Positions 1 to 5,522 of a stretch of DNA of 6,876 nucleotides are shown piece by piece. The stretch covers positions 1 through 6,876 of the forward strand of contig CANQZZ010000074.1 in the NCBI GenBank assembly GCA_947628465.1, in the 5' to 3' direction. Numbering within the stretch: position 1 is the stretch's first letter; the number at the start of each line of letters is the position of its first letter. Under the pieces are notes generated by a model, which searched no databases, was not told the origin of the DNA, and saw nothing but the letters and a program-made list of their open reading frames with translations. The position numbers and the translations under genes were made by a program. This DNA comes from an uncultured Clostridia bacterium (GTDB lineage Bacteria; Bacillota_A; Clostridia; TANB77; CAG-508).

Positions 1-37
1 TGTATATTTATTTTTTATTTATATAAAATAATATATT

Positions 38-691
38 ATGAATCAAATTTTATTTACAGATGAAAACAAATTGGATGATAAAAAATCTAAAAAAAAGGAA
101 AAAAATAAACGCATTAAAAAGTTTAAAATTATATTTAGCCTTTCTTTAATCTTAATAATATTTTCATTATCATATTATATATACAACTATTCTATTTCTA
201 CTAAAAAAGAAAATATGTCATCAATACTGCTAAATAATTTTAATATTCAACGTTTGTATTCAGATGAAAATATTTATACTACAATACCTTTAAATGAAAA
301 CAAAAATTTCTTTGTAATTGGTAGCATTGAAATACCCTCTATTCAAATTAATTACCCTATACTTTCAAATACAACTGATGAATTACTTAAAATTGCGCCA
401 TGTAAATTCTATGGTCCTGATCCTAACGAAATAGGTAATTTGTGTATTGCAGGTCATAATTATGATGATAATCGCTTTTTTAGTAATCTTTATAAATTAA
501 ATATTGGCGATACTATTAATATTTCTAATTCTACTGGTTATTTAATTAGCTATAAAGTTTATGATAAATATGAGATTGATAAAAATGATACTTCATGTAC
601 TTTGCAAAATACTAATGGTAAGAAAGAAATAACTTTAGTTACGTGTAATAACTTAAATGGTAATAGATTAATTGTTAAAGCAAAACAATAA
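38..691 (+). CDS. Sortase (membrane-anchored cysteine transpeptidase)
   Basis: A 217-residue sortase, which would cleave a sorting motif between Thr and Gly and transfer the protein to the cell wall or to another protein. A Lys-rich cytoplasmic N-terminus (about 14-30) is followed by one membrane segment (about 31-50), then the extracellular catalytic domain from about residue 93 (IGSIEIPSI). The catalytic set is visible: His140 in IAGHNY, Cys203 in TLVTC, and Arg210 in NRLIVKAK. The short length and motif spacing fit the smaller sortases (class D-like), but the class cannot be settled by eye. ATG 38 is the first start after an in-frame stop at 29-31; no Shine-Dalgarno site is visible in the 37 upstream bases, which is unusual for this window. 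It converges on a gene for a protein with an IPYTG sorting signal, a likely substrate. Confidence 0.95.
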   Translation: MNQILFTDENKLDDKKSKKKEKNKRIKKFKIIFSLSLILIIFSLSYYIYNYSISTKKENMSSILLNNFNIQRLYSDENIYTTIPLNENKNFFVIGSIEIPSIQINYPILSNTTDELLKIAPCKFYGPDPNEIGNLCIAGHNYDDNRFFSNLYKLNIGDTINISNSTGYLISYKVYDKYEIDKNDTSCTLQNTNGKKEITLVTCNNLNGNRLIVKAKQ

Positions 692-722
692 AAAAAGGCT
701 ACTTTTTAACAAATAGCCTTTT
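691..722. terminator. Bidirectional intrinsic terminator between sortase and substrate genes
   Basis: A perfect 9-bp inverted repeat (AAAAGGCTA at 693-701, TAGCCTTTT at 714-722) with a 12-nt loop lies directly after the sortase stop codon and 28 bp beyond the stop of the opposing gene. On the minus strand the stem is followed by six T; on the plus strand by four. It can end transcription from both convergent genes. Confidence 0.85.
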
Positions 723-750
723 AATAATTTAAATTAATTTACTTTGCTTA

Positions 751-1095
751 TTAAATATTGTTATAATCTTTTATTTTTTTATATGCATATACTGCAGAAA
801 CACCACAAATTGCTATTATAACTATTACTGAATAATCTACTCCTGTATATGGGATTGATGTATTAGTATTTGTATTGGTGTTTGTATTAGTGTTAGTATT
901 AGTATTTGTGTTTGTGTTAGTATTTGTATTGTTTATTTCACTAATTTCTTCAAATCCATTATTTTCTGTATTATTTGAACTTCCTAATAAAGCATTAAGA
1001 TCTTGTGTTTCTGTTGCAAACGCTGTTGTTGTTATAGCTAAAGCCAATATTAAAATTGATACTATACATATAATTAATTCTTTTGTTTTTGACAT
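751..1095 (-). CDS. Secreted cell-wall protein with Asn-Thr repeat stalk and IPYTG sorting signal
   Basis: A 114-residue secreted protein. Residues 1-28 form a signal peptide (Lys-containing start, hydrophobic core, AFA-TE as a plausible cleavage site). A short acidic/Asn-rich stretch (29-54) follows, then twelve uninterrupted Asn-Thr pairs (56-79). The C-terminus is a complete sorting signal: IPYTG at 81-85, a hydrophobic segment (about 89-104) and a basic tail starting YKKIKD. This is the LPXTG architecture with Ile in the first position. After processing only about 55 residues would remain, nearly half of them the NT stalk, so no catalytic or binding domain is evident. The start has a good Shine-Dalgarno site (AAAAAAGGAG, 1105-1114). 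The convergent sortase gene is the natural candidate processing enzyme. The specific function is unknown. Confidence 0.9.
   Translation of the reverse strand: MSKTKELIICIVSILILALAITTTAFATETQDLNALLGSSNNTENNGFEEISEINNTNTNTNTNTNTNTNTNTNTNTNTSIPYTGVDYSVIVIIAICGVSAVYAYKKIKDYNNI
859..930 (-). repeat. (Asn-Thr)12 coding microsatellite
   Basis: Seventy-two bases encode twelve Asn-Thr dipeptides. The DNA is an imperfect 6-bp tandem repeat, AAY ACN, with mixed synonymous codons (AAT/AAC; mostly ACA/ACT, one ACC). Length changes by 6 bp would keep frame and alter stalk length. Asn-x-Thr is also the eukaryotic N-glycosylation sequon, but nothing here indicates bacterial glycosylation. Confidence 0.95.
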
Positions 1096-1150
1096 TTTAT
1101 CTATCTCCTTTTTTCACTTTTATATTATTATTATAAATTATTCTCTTATA

Positions 1151-1179
1151 TTTATACAATATTTTTCAAAATATTGCAA
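1151..1179 (-). promoter_or_regulatory. Promoter of the IPYTG protein gene, with inverted repeat in the spacer
   Basis: On the minus strand TTGCAA (1174-1179) and TATAAA (1151-1156) are separated by exactly 17 bp, a good sigma-A-type match, and lie upstream of the Shine-Dalgarno site. The spacer and -35 are occupied by a 9-2-9 inverted repeat (CAATATTTT at 1157-1165, AAAATATTG at 1168-1176), and a second 8-2-8 inverted repeat (1181-1198) sits just upstream. These could be operators, but AT-only palindromes arise easily in such DNA. Confidence 0.55.
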
Positions 1180-1236
1180 TACTTTTTTTCAAAAAAGTTG
1201 AAAAATTATGCGTTTTTTGTGTTTTTATTGTTTAAA

Positions 1237-2328
1237 TTAAACATTAAACTTAAATAATACAATATCTCCTTCTTGCATAATGTATTCTTTTCCTTCTGAT
1301 CTTACAAGTCCTTTTTCTCTTGCAGCAGCCATTGATCCTTCTCTTACTAAATCATTATATGCTACAATTTCAGCTTTTATGAATCCTCTTTGTATATCAG
1401 AGTGAATTTTTCCTGCAGCAACTGGTGCTTTTGTTCCTTTTTTTATTGTCCAAGCTCTTACTTCTGGTTCTCCTGCTGTTAAGAAAGACATTAATCCTAA
1501 AAGTGAGTAACTTTCTTTAATTACTTTGTCTAAACCTGATTCTTTAAGTCCAAGTGCTTCTAGCATTTCTTTTTTATCTGCTTCTTCAAGTCCTGTTAAT
1601 TCTTCTTCAATTTTTGCACAAAGTGGAATTGCTATTGTATTTTCAGATTTTGCATATTCTTTTACTTTTAAAACATTTTCATCATTTTCTACATCTGCTA
1701 ATTGTTCTTCTGAAACATTACATATGTATAGAATTGGTTTTGCTGTTAAAAACATTATTTCTTTTACTATTTCTTTTTCATCGTCATTAAATTCTAATGT
1801 TCTGACTGGTTTTTCTTCTTCTAAATGTTTTTTTATTCTTTCTAAACAGTCTATTTCTGTTTGATATTTTTTATCTGCTTTCAACATTTTCTTAGCCTTA
1901 TCTAATCTTTTATCAACTGTTTCAATATCTGCAAATATTAATTCTAAGTTTATTGTTTCTATATCTCTTAATGGATTTATAGTTCCGTCTACGTGTACAA
2001 TGTTTGGATTTTCAAAGCATCTTACAACTTGTGCTATTGCATCTACTTCCCTTATATGTGCTAAAAATTTATTACCTAATCCTTCGCCTTTGCTTGCACC
2101 TTTTACCAAACCTGCAATATCAACAAATTCAACAATTGCATGTGTTGTTTTCTCTGCATTATACATTTTTGTTAAAACGTCTAGCCTTTCATCTGGAACA
2201 GGAACAACTCCCACATTTGGCTCAATTGTACAAAATGGATAATTTGCACATTCTGCTCCTGCATTTGTTATACTGTTAAACATTGTACTTTTCCCTACGT
2301 TTGGAAGTCCTACTATTCCTATTTTCAT
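1237..2328 (-). CDS. ychF: Ribosome-binding ATPase YchF (OLA1/Obg family)
   Basis: A full-length 363-residue YchF, a conserved cytoplasmic P-loop NTPase that binds ribosomes and hydrolyses ATP in preference to GTP. Visible landmarks are the G1 loop GLPNVGKST (7-15), G3 DIAGL (70-74), and the NVSE sequence (204-207) in place of the GTP-specifying NKxD, which is the family hallmark for adenine binding. A helical coiled insertion lies at about 134-175 and the TGS domain at about 279-363, ending GDIVLFKFNV. Length and ends match the usual family size. The start is supported by AGAGGT (2335-2340). It has its own promoter, so it need not depend on the pilin-like gene upstream. No T-rich hairpin terminator follows the stop, so some read-through towards the IPYTG gene is possible. 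Confidence 0.98.
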   Translation of the reverse strand: MKIGIVGLPNVGKSTMFNSITNAGAECANYPFCTIEPNVGVVPVPDERLDVLTKMYNAEKTTHAIVEFVDIAGLVKGASKGEGLGNKFLAHIREVDAIAQVVRCFENPNIVHVDGTINPLRDIETINLELIFADIETVDKRLDKAKKMLKADKKYQTEIDCLERIKKHLEEEKPVRTLEFNDDEKEIVKEIMFLTAKPILYICNVSEEQLADVENDENVLKVKEYAKSENTIAIPLCAKIEEELTGLEEADKKEMLEALGLKESGLDKVIKESYSLLGLMSFLTAGEPEVRAWTIKKGTKAPVAAGKIHSDIQRGFIKAEIVAYNDLVREGSMAAAREKGLVRSEGKEYIMQEGDIVLFKFNV

Positions 2329-2388
2329 TTTTATACCTCTTTTATTCTTTATTTTTAAGTTCTAAATTAATATCAATTAATCTAATAA

Positions 2389-2416
2389 AGTATATCATAA
2401 ATTTAGTAAATTGCAA
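2389..2416 (-). promoter_or_regulatory. Promoter of ychF
   Basis: On the minus strand TTGCAA (2411-2416) and TATACT (2389-2394) are 16 bp apart, and the -10 carries a TGA extension (an extended -10, TGnTATACT). It lies about 60 bp upstream of the ychF start in the gap after the pilin-like gene. Confidence 0.6.
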
Positions 2417-2489
2417 TAATATAGGTACAACATTTTTTCAAGAATTTGTTCTGTTCGCTCGTTCTTTATTTAAAAACATTGTGAAATTT

Positions 2490-3680
2490 TTAAATGCTCA
2501 AATTATAATATGTTCTCTCATCTTTAGTTTCCTTTATTAATTTTACGCCACGTTTTAATAAAATAATTGGTCTTATAGTAAGAGTATCTCCACTACCTTT
2601 GTCATCTCCTACTCTTCCAAAGTAGCTTACTCCCAACCAATAATTTCCATCTAATGCACTTGGCGAAGCAAGAAAATATCCCCAACTTCTTTTTTTATAT
2701 TCTCCATTTTCATCTGTTACAATAAATTCATTACTTTTATGTGGAAAATATAAAGTATCATTGTATCCTTCAGAACTACTTAGTACACAATTAGTTGTAT
2801 TGGCTTCATACTTGTTACCAACATAATAACCAGATTTATCATTTGAATTATTATTTCCGTTAGCATAAACTGTTTCTCCATTTTCTTCCACGTCTTTTCC
2901 ATGTTTACTATTCCAACTAGCTATCCACAATTCCAATGTTGGACCTCCAATAGCATATTCTGCATATTGAGATTTAGTGCTCTCTGTTATCAAAGCTTGC
3001 CAATTTTCTATACATTGAAGTGCACTCACATTTCTAGAATGCCAATTACCCCCAGTTCCATCAGTACCCACATGGTCAGAACAATAGTAATGGCTAGAGC
3101 AATAAGATGAATCTATCATAAAATATTCTGGAAATACACATCTTCTTTTATCATTATTTAATATTTTATTATGTCCATCATTACATGTATAGTTTATTGT
3201 ACCAGACCAATAATAGCTATATGAATATTCTCCATTATTTTTCTGTTTCAAGTGAGCCTCATTTACAGCAGTTCCAATCGCATTGCATGTATCTTCAGAT
3301 ACATAATCTGCTGCTATTAAATATATTCTTTCATTTGCATCTTTGTTTTCTTCTTTTCCTACATAAAAAATTCTCCAATCATCTGTTGTATCACCATTTC
3401 CATTTAAATCTAAACCATAATCTACATAATCGCCAAAATTATTTTTATCTAAATCTTTTGCCGTAATACCCTCTTGCTCTTTTATTAATTCATCATAGTA
3501 TCCTAGTTCTTTATTACTTGCTTTTTCATATAATTCTGCTGCTTTTTTTGCTGACTGGAATAGTCCTCCGTTTAATGCTATTGTTACTGTTGCTACTACT
3601 AATATTAACATTACTATTATTGTTATTACTAGTGCAATTAAAGTTATACCTATTTTTGATCTTAATTTTTCTTTTGGCAT
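2490..3680 (-). CDS. Pilin-like surface protein with large Cys-containing C-terminal domain
   Basis: A 396-residue protein with a type IV pilin-like N-terminus: a basic leader (MPKEKLRSKIG), a likely prepilin-peptidase site after Gly11, then a long hydrophobic helix (12-37) continuing into an amphipathic helix (to about 70). The usual Glu at mature position 5 is Ala here (ITLIA), so canonical pilus assembly is uncertain. After a DLNGNGDTTDDW segment (91-102), which resembles an acidic metal-binding loop, comes a large domain rich in Trp, Tyr, Asn and Ser, with seven Cys (132, 166, 181, 194, 200, 223, 298). It ends with the family-typical WGYFLASPSA (333-342) and TIRPIILLKRGV (368-379). I recognise this architecture from AT-rich gut Firmicutes; the end resembles formylglycine-enzyme/C-type-lectin-like folds, which is inference. 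The Shine-Dalgarno site (AGAAGGG) is modest and rather far from ATG. Probably exposed at the cell surface. Confidence 0.85.
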   Translation of the reverse strand: MPKEKLRSKIGITLIALVITIIVMLILVVATVTIALNGGLFQSAKKAAELYEKASNKELGYYDELIKEQEGITAKDLDKNNFGDYVDYGLDLNGNGDTTDDWRIFYVGKEENKDANERIYLIAADYVSEDTCNAIGTAVNEAHLKQKNNGEYSYSYYWSGTINYTCNDGHNKILNNDKRRCVFPEYFMIDSSYCSSHYYCSDHVGTDGTGGNWHSRNVSALQCIENWQALITESTKSQYAEYAIGGPTLELWIASWNSKHGKDVEENGETVYANGNNNSNDKSGYYVGNKYEANTTNCVLSSSEGYNDTLYFPHKSNEFIVTDENGEYKKRSWGYFLASPSALDGNYWLGVSYFGRVGDDKGSGDTLTIRPIILLKRGVKLIKETKDERTYYNLSI

Positions 3681-3823
3681 TTGTCTTTTTTCCCTTCTTT
3701 GGTTTCTTTATTTTTTCCTTTTTGTCACTCCATTGTTGCTAAAATAACCTATTCTGTTCTCTTTAAAGTATTCCCTATTTGGTTAGTGTTATGTTTCATT
3801 TTCTTTATCATTTTTACATTTAA

Positions 3824-3852
3824 ATAATACATCTTTGTTTTTTCATTGTCAA
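3824..3852 (-). promoter_or_regulatory. Promoter of the pilin-like gene
   Basis: On the minus strand TTGACA (3847-3852) and TATTAT (3824-3829) have a 17-bp spacer: a consensus -35 and a five-of-six -10. Transcription would begin near 3817, giving a leader of about 137 nt. It lies just outside repeat copy 1. Confidence 0.65.
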
Positions 3853-3881
3853 TAGATTTCTTGATTTCTCCTTGTCTCTTC

Positions 3882-4031
3882 TATAAAATATTTGTTTGTA
3901 TATATCAATTAATTTTTTTCGTTTTTGTTAAATTTTTGTATTATTAAATAAATCATTTTATTAAATAAAAGCTATATCCGTTAATTCTCAACAGATATAG
4001 CTTTTGTCTTGCATATTATTTAATCATAATG
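3882..4031. repeat. Direct repeat copy 1 (about 150 bp, terminator plus promoter cassette)
   Basis: Nearly identical to 5307-5455, in the same orientation. I count four transitions (3889, 3904, 3987, 4015), one G/T difference and one 1-bp indel. One edge falls in the last codons (His-Tyr-Asp-stop) of the 77-residue gene, the other at a -10 hexamer. Inside are a 12-bp hairpin (3967-4005), an 11-bp direct repeat TTATTAAATAA (3941-3951, 3958-3968) and a -35-like TTGATA (3903-3908), paired at 17 bp with TATAGA (3880-3885) on the minus strand. No terminal inverted repeats are evident, so it is not an obvious MITE. Confidence 0.95.
3967..4005. terminator. Terminator hairpin after the 77-residue membrane protein gene
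   Basis: Perfect 12-bp stem (AAAAGCTATATC at 3967-3978, GATATAGCTTTT at 3994-4005), extended past one mismatch by GTT/AAC. It begins 15 bp beyond the 77-residue gene's stop. Only four T follow on either strand, so termination may be partial. The one difference from copy 2 in this hairpin (3987) lies in the loop. Confidence 0.75.
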
Positions 4032-4253
4032 GTTTCTAAATTCTAAAAAATCCATATCAAATCTTCCTATAAGTTGATCTTCTTCATTAGGACTTTTAGG
4101 ATACTCTGCATCAAATAGTTCCTGTGGAAATTCATAGACTATTTTAGTCTGCTTATGTTTAAGCTTTTCCACTAATACAGTAATTATAGGTACAATTGAT
4201 GCACAAAGTACTATGCCTCCAGTTAACATGATTACCACTACAATTGCAAGCAT
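4020..4253 (-). CDS. Small single-pass membrane protein, function unknown
   Basis: A 77-residue protein I do not recognise. Residues 2-28 form one long hydrophobic membrane segment, followed by a basic patch (EKLKHKQTK, 29-37) and an acidic, Pro-containing tail (38-77) ending EFRNHYD. The basic flank suggests the tail is cytoplasmic. The start is very well supported: AAGGAGG (4261-4267) sits 7 bp before ATG, the best Shine-Dalgarno site in the window. It has its own promoter and lies 115 bp downstream of the ORF6N/PLD gene in the same direction. Its last three codons and stop lie in repeat copy 1. Its position between the two repeats, with the ORF6N/PLD gene, suggests the two travel together. 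A partner or immunity role is only a guess. Confidence 0.75.
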   Translation of the reverse strand: MLAIVVVIMLTGGIVLCASIVPIITVLVEKLKHKQTKIVYEFPQELFDAEYPKSPNEEDQLIGRFDMDFLEFRNHYD

Positions 4254-4281
4254 AAAAATGCCTCCTTAAAATAATTATTTT

Positions 4282-4317
4282 ATAATAACTGCCTATATAT
4301 CAACCTGTCAAAACAGG
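4282..4317 (-). promoter_or_regulatory. Promoter of the 77-residue gene with hairpin over the -35
   Basis: On the minus strand TTGACA (4306-4311) and TATTAT (4282-4287) are 18 bp apart. The -35 lies within an inverted repeat, CCTGT-CAAA-ACAGG (4304-4317), which is not followed by a T-run and so looks more like an operator than a terminator. Its regulator is unknown; the ORF6N protein encoded next door is one candidate. Confidence 0.55.
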
Positions 4318-4320
4318 ATT

Positions 4321-4349
4321 AAAAAAATTATATAAATGTATTATATAAT
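4321..4349 (-). terminator. Probable AT-only terminator of the ORF6N/PLD gene
   Basis: On the minus strand a perfect 9-bp stem (4341-4349 with 4327-4335, loop 4336-4340) is followed by seven T (4327-4321), 20 bp after the stop codon. The stem has no G or C, so it is weak; the layout is right but efficiency is doubtful. Confidence 0.45.
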
Positions 4350-4368
4350 ATTTTTTGCGTTCAAACAA

Positions 4369-5277
4369 TTATAAGTTAATAATTTTCTCTATAATTTTCA
4401 TATCTTCAATTTTGTTGATCGCAAAGCATTTCTTACCTAAATCTTTTATTGAAGCTCCTAGATGATACATCTCTTTGTTGTCTATTATAATAAACCTATC
4501 ATGAAATTTATTTGTTTTAGCAACTTTAAGAATAGGATATTCTTTATTAAATTTTTTAACATCTAAATTTTCAATATTGCTTTTATCTGATGTTAGAATA
4601 ACTACTTCCACACTATTTTTCTTTTTAGCTAACATTTTCAAAATACTATCATCAATATAATTGTCTATTATTAAAATTTTTTTATTTGCCTTTTTTATAA
4701 TATCTATAATTAGACTATAGCTATCCCATATTTGTCCATCAAAAAATATTCTCTGTTTTATATTATCTTCTAACTGTAGCTGATTGAAAACTTTATCGAA
4801 TTTTTTATCATGTTCTAATAATTTATATTCCATATTTGTTAATCTTTCAAATACTTGTCCATTTAAAAATATAAATTTTCTCATTTCTATAAAGGATTTT
4901 ATTATATTAATACTAACTTTTATAGCTATCTCATTTTTTAAAACACCCGCTAGCATAGCTATTCCTTGTTCTGTAAAAACATAAGGCAAATATCTTCTTC
5001 CACCTCTAAGTTCATCATTTATTTCTAAATTTTGTTTTGAGGTTCCAAATTGGAACCTCAAAGTTTGAAATTCATTTTCTGTTAATTGAAAACAAAACTC
5101 CTCTGGAAATCTATCAAGGTTTCTTTTTACAGCTTTATTTATATTTTTAGTTTCATAATGATATAACATGGCTACATCACTATCTAGCATAACTTGCTTA
5201 CCTCTTATTGTATATATCAACTTTTTTATATCTTCATTTGATAATTCATTTTGAATTGATAAATTACTTTGTTCCAT
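4369..5277 (-). CDS. ORF6N-domain DNA-binding protein with C-terminal PLD-like domain
   Basis: A 302-residue two-domain protein. Residues about 20-135 form an ORF6N domain, a phage-associated DNA-binding domain related to KilA-N: IRGKQVMLDSDVAMLY (24-39), NLDRFPEEFCFQLTENE (53-69) and GGRRYLPYVFTEQGIAML (92-109). A helical linker (about 140-175) leads to a PLD-like domain (about 178-290): KKILIIDNYIDD (199-210), VEVVILTS (223-230) and H259-x-R261-x4-D266 in HDRFIIID, followed by GAS (274-276). This is a single HKD-type motif with Arg for Lys, so phospholipase or nuclease activity is possible but unproven, and a dimer would be needed for two motifs. Such proteins are common on phages and mobile elements. 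A perfect consensus promoter and AAGGGG (5287-5292) precede the start. The gene carries a 27-bp palindrome and lies between two direct repeats. Confidence 0.9.
   Translation of the reverse strand: MEQSNLSIQNELSNEDIKKLIYTIRGKQVMLDSDVAMLYHYETKNINKAVKRNLDRFPEEFCFQLTENEFQTLRFQFGTSKQNLEINDELRGGRRYLPYVFTEQGIAMLAGVLKNEIAIKVSINIIKSFIEMRKFIFLNGQVFERLTNMEYKLLEHDKKFDKVFNQLQLEDNIKQRIFFDGQIWDSYSLIIDIIKKANKKILIIDNYIDDSILKMLAKKKNSVEVVILTSDKSNIENLDVKKFNKEYPILKVAKTNKFHDRFIIIDNKEMYHLGASIKDLGKKCFAINKIEDMKIIEKIINL
5036..5062. repeat. Perfect 27-bp palindrome inside the ORF6N coding region
   Basis: TTTGAGGTTCCAA (5036-5048), one central base (5049) and TTGGAACCTCAAA (5050-5062) form a perfect 13-1-13 inverted repeat. 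It encodes LRFQFGTSK, the segment before the GGRRYLPY motif. In mRNA it could fold as an 11-bp stem with a 5-nt loop. It may be an autoregulatory or recombination site, or a by-product of the coded peptide. Confidence 0.9.
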
Positions 5278-5304
5278 AACTTCACACCCCTTTTATTTGT
5301 GTAT

Positions 5305-5333
5305 ATTATAAAACATTTGTTTGTATATGTCAA
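5305..5333 (-). promoter_or_regulatory. Consensus promoter of the ORF6N/PLD gene
   Basis: On the minus strand TTGACA (5328-5333), a 17-bp spacer and TATAAT (5305-5310) match the sigma-A consensus at all twelve positions. The predicted start of transcription is about 5298, giving a short leader to ATG 5277. The -35 lies in repeat copy 2 and the -10 spans its edge. Confidence 0.85.
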
Positions 5334-5455
5334 TTATTTTTTTCTTTTTTGTTAAATTTTTGTATTATTAAATAAATCATTTTATTAAATAAAAGCTATA
5401 TCCGTTAATTTTCAACAGATATAGCTTTTGTCTTGCATGTTATTTAATCATAATG
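5307..5455. repeat. Direct repeat copy 2 (terminator plus promoter cassette)
   Basis: This is the second copy of the repeat at 3882-4031, in the same orientation and 1,425 bp away. It carries the same hairpin and the intact promoter -35. On the far edge the homology stops after the bases that encode His-Tyr-Asp-stop in copy 1. Here no gene is attached: upstream of those codons only a 19-codon open stretch without a start remains. Copy 2 thus looks like the orphaned 3' end of a locus like that of the 77-residue gene. Confidence 0.95.
5391..5429. terminator. Terminator hairpin in repeat copy 2
   Basis: The same perfect 12-bp stem as in copy 1 (5391-5402 with 5418-5429); the C/T difference at 5411 lies in the loop. 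It lies 94 bp past the stop of the small membrane protein gene and just upstream of the ORF6N promoter, so it would insulate that promoter from incoming transcription. Confidence 0.7.
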
Positions 5456-5522
5456 AAATGTCAAGTTAAATATATTGGAGTGGACATCGTAGTTATCTAT
5501 AATTTATAATATTTCCACATTT

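Larger units (their letters stand above)
3681..4019. other. Intergenic region: pilin-like gene leader and promoter plus most of repeat copy 1
   Basis: This 339-bp gap holds, in minus-strand order, the terminator after the 77-residue gene, the degraded promoter of repeat copy 1, the better promoter at 3824-3852, and a purine-rich leader of about 135 nt before the pilin-like start. No riboswitch consensus was recognised in the leader. It contains only tiny ORFs, such as a 20-codon one at 3811-3749 without a Shine-Dalgarno site. Confidence 0.7.

Noticed and set aside
859..930. Tandem repeat that might be a CRISPR array or regulatory microsatellite
   Set aside because: The period is 6 bp, it stays in frame inside a secreted protein and has no spacers; it is a coding NT repeat.
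875..1201. Plus-strand open frame opposite the IPYTG protein gene, rich in Val, Leu and Phe
   Set aside because: It is the complement of the NT repeat and signal peptide; no ribosome binding site or recognisable domain.
1229..1243. TGTTTAA-A-TTAAACA palindrome at the ychF stop codon as a terminator
   Set aside because: The stem has only one G-C pair and is not followed by a T-run on the minus strand.
1526..2540. Several plus-strand open frames opposite ychF
   Set aside because: Low-complexity Leu/Ser/Phe-rich shadows of an unmistakable ychF gene.
3749..3811. A 20-codon minus-strand ORF in the leader of the pilin-like gene
   Set aside because: No ribosome binding site and no recognisable peptide; such short ORFs are frequent by chance.
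3681..3817. Possible cyclic-di-GMP or other riboswitch in the leader of the pilin-like gene
   Set aside because: The leader is purine-rich with only a 5-bp pairing (TAACC/GGTTA) and no recognised aptamer motif.
3882..4031. Repeat as a MITE or insertion sequence end
   Set aside because: The two ends are not inverted repeats of each other, no target-site duplication is clear, and no transposase is in the window.
5440..5496. A 19-codon stretch ending His-Tyr-Asp-stop in repeat copy 2, as a remnant of a second 77-residue gene
   Set aside because: Only the last three codons and the stop match; upstream residues do not align with the 77-residue protein and there is no start codon. Kept only as a comment on the repeat edge.
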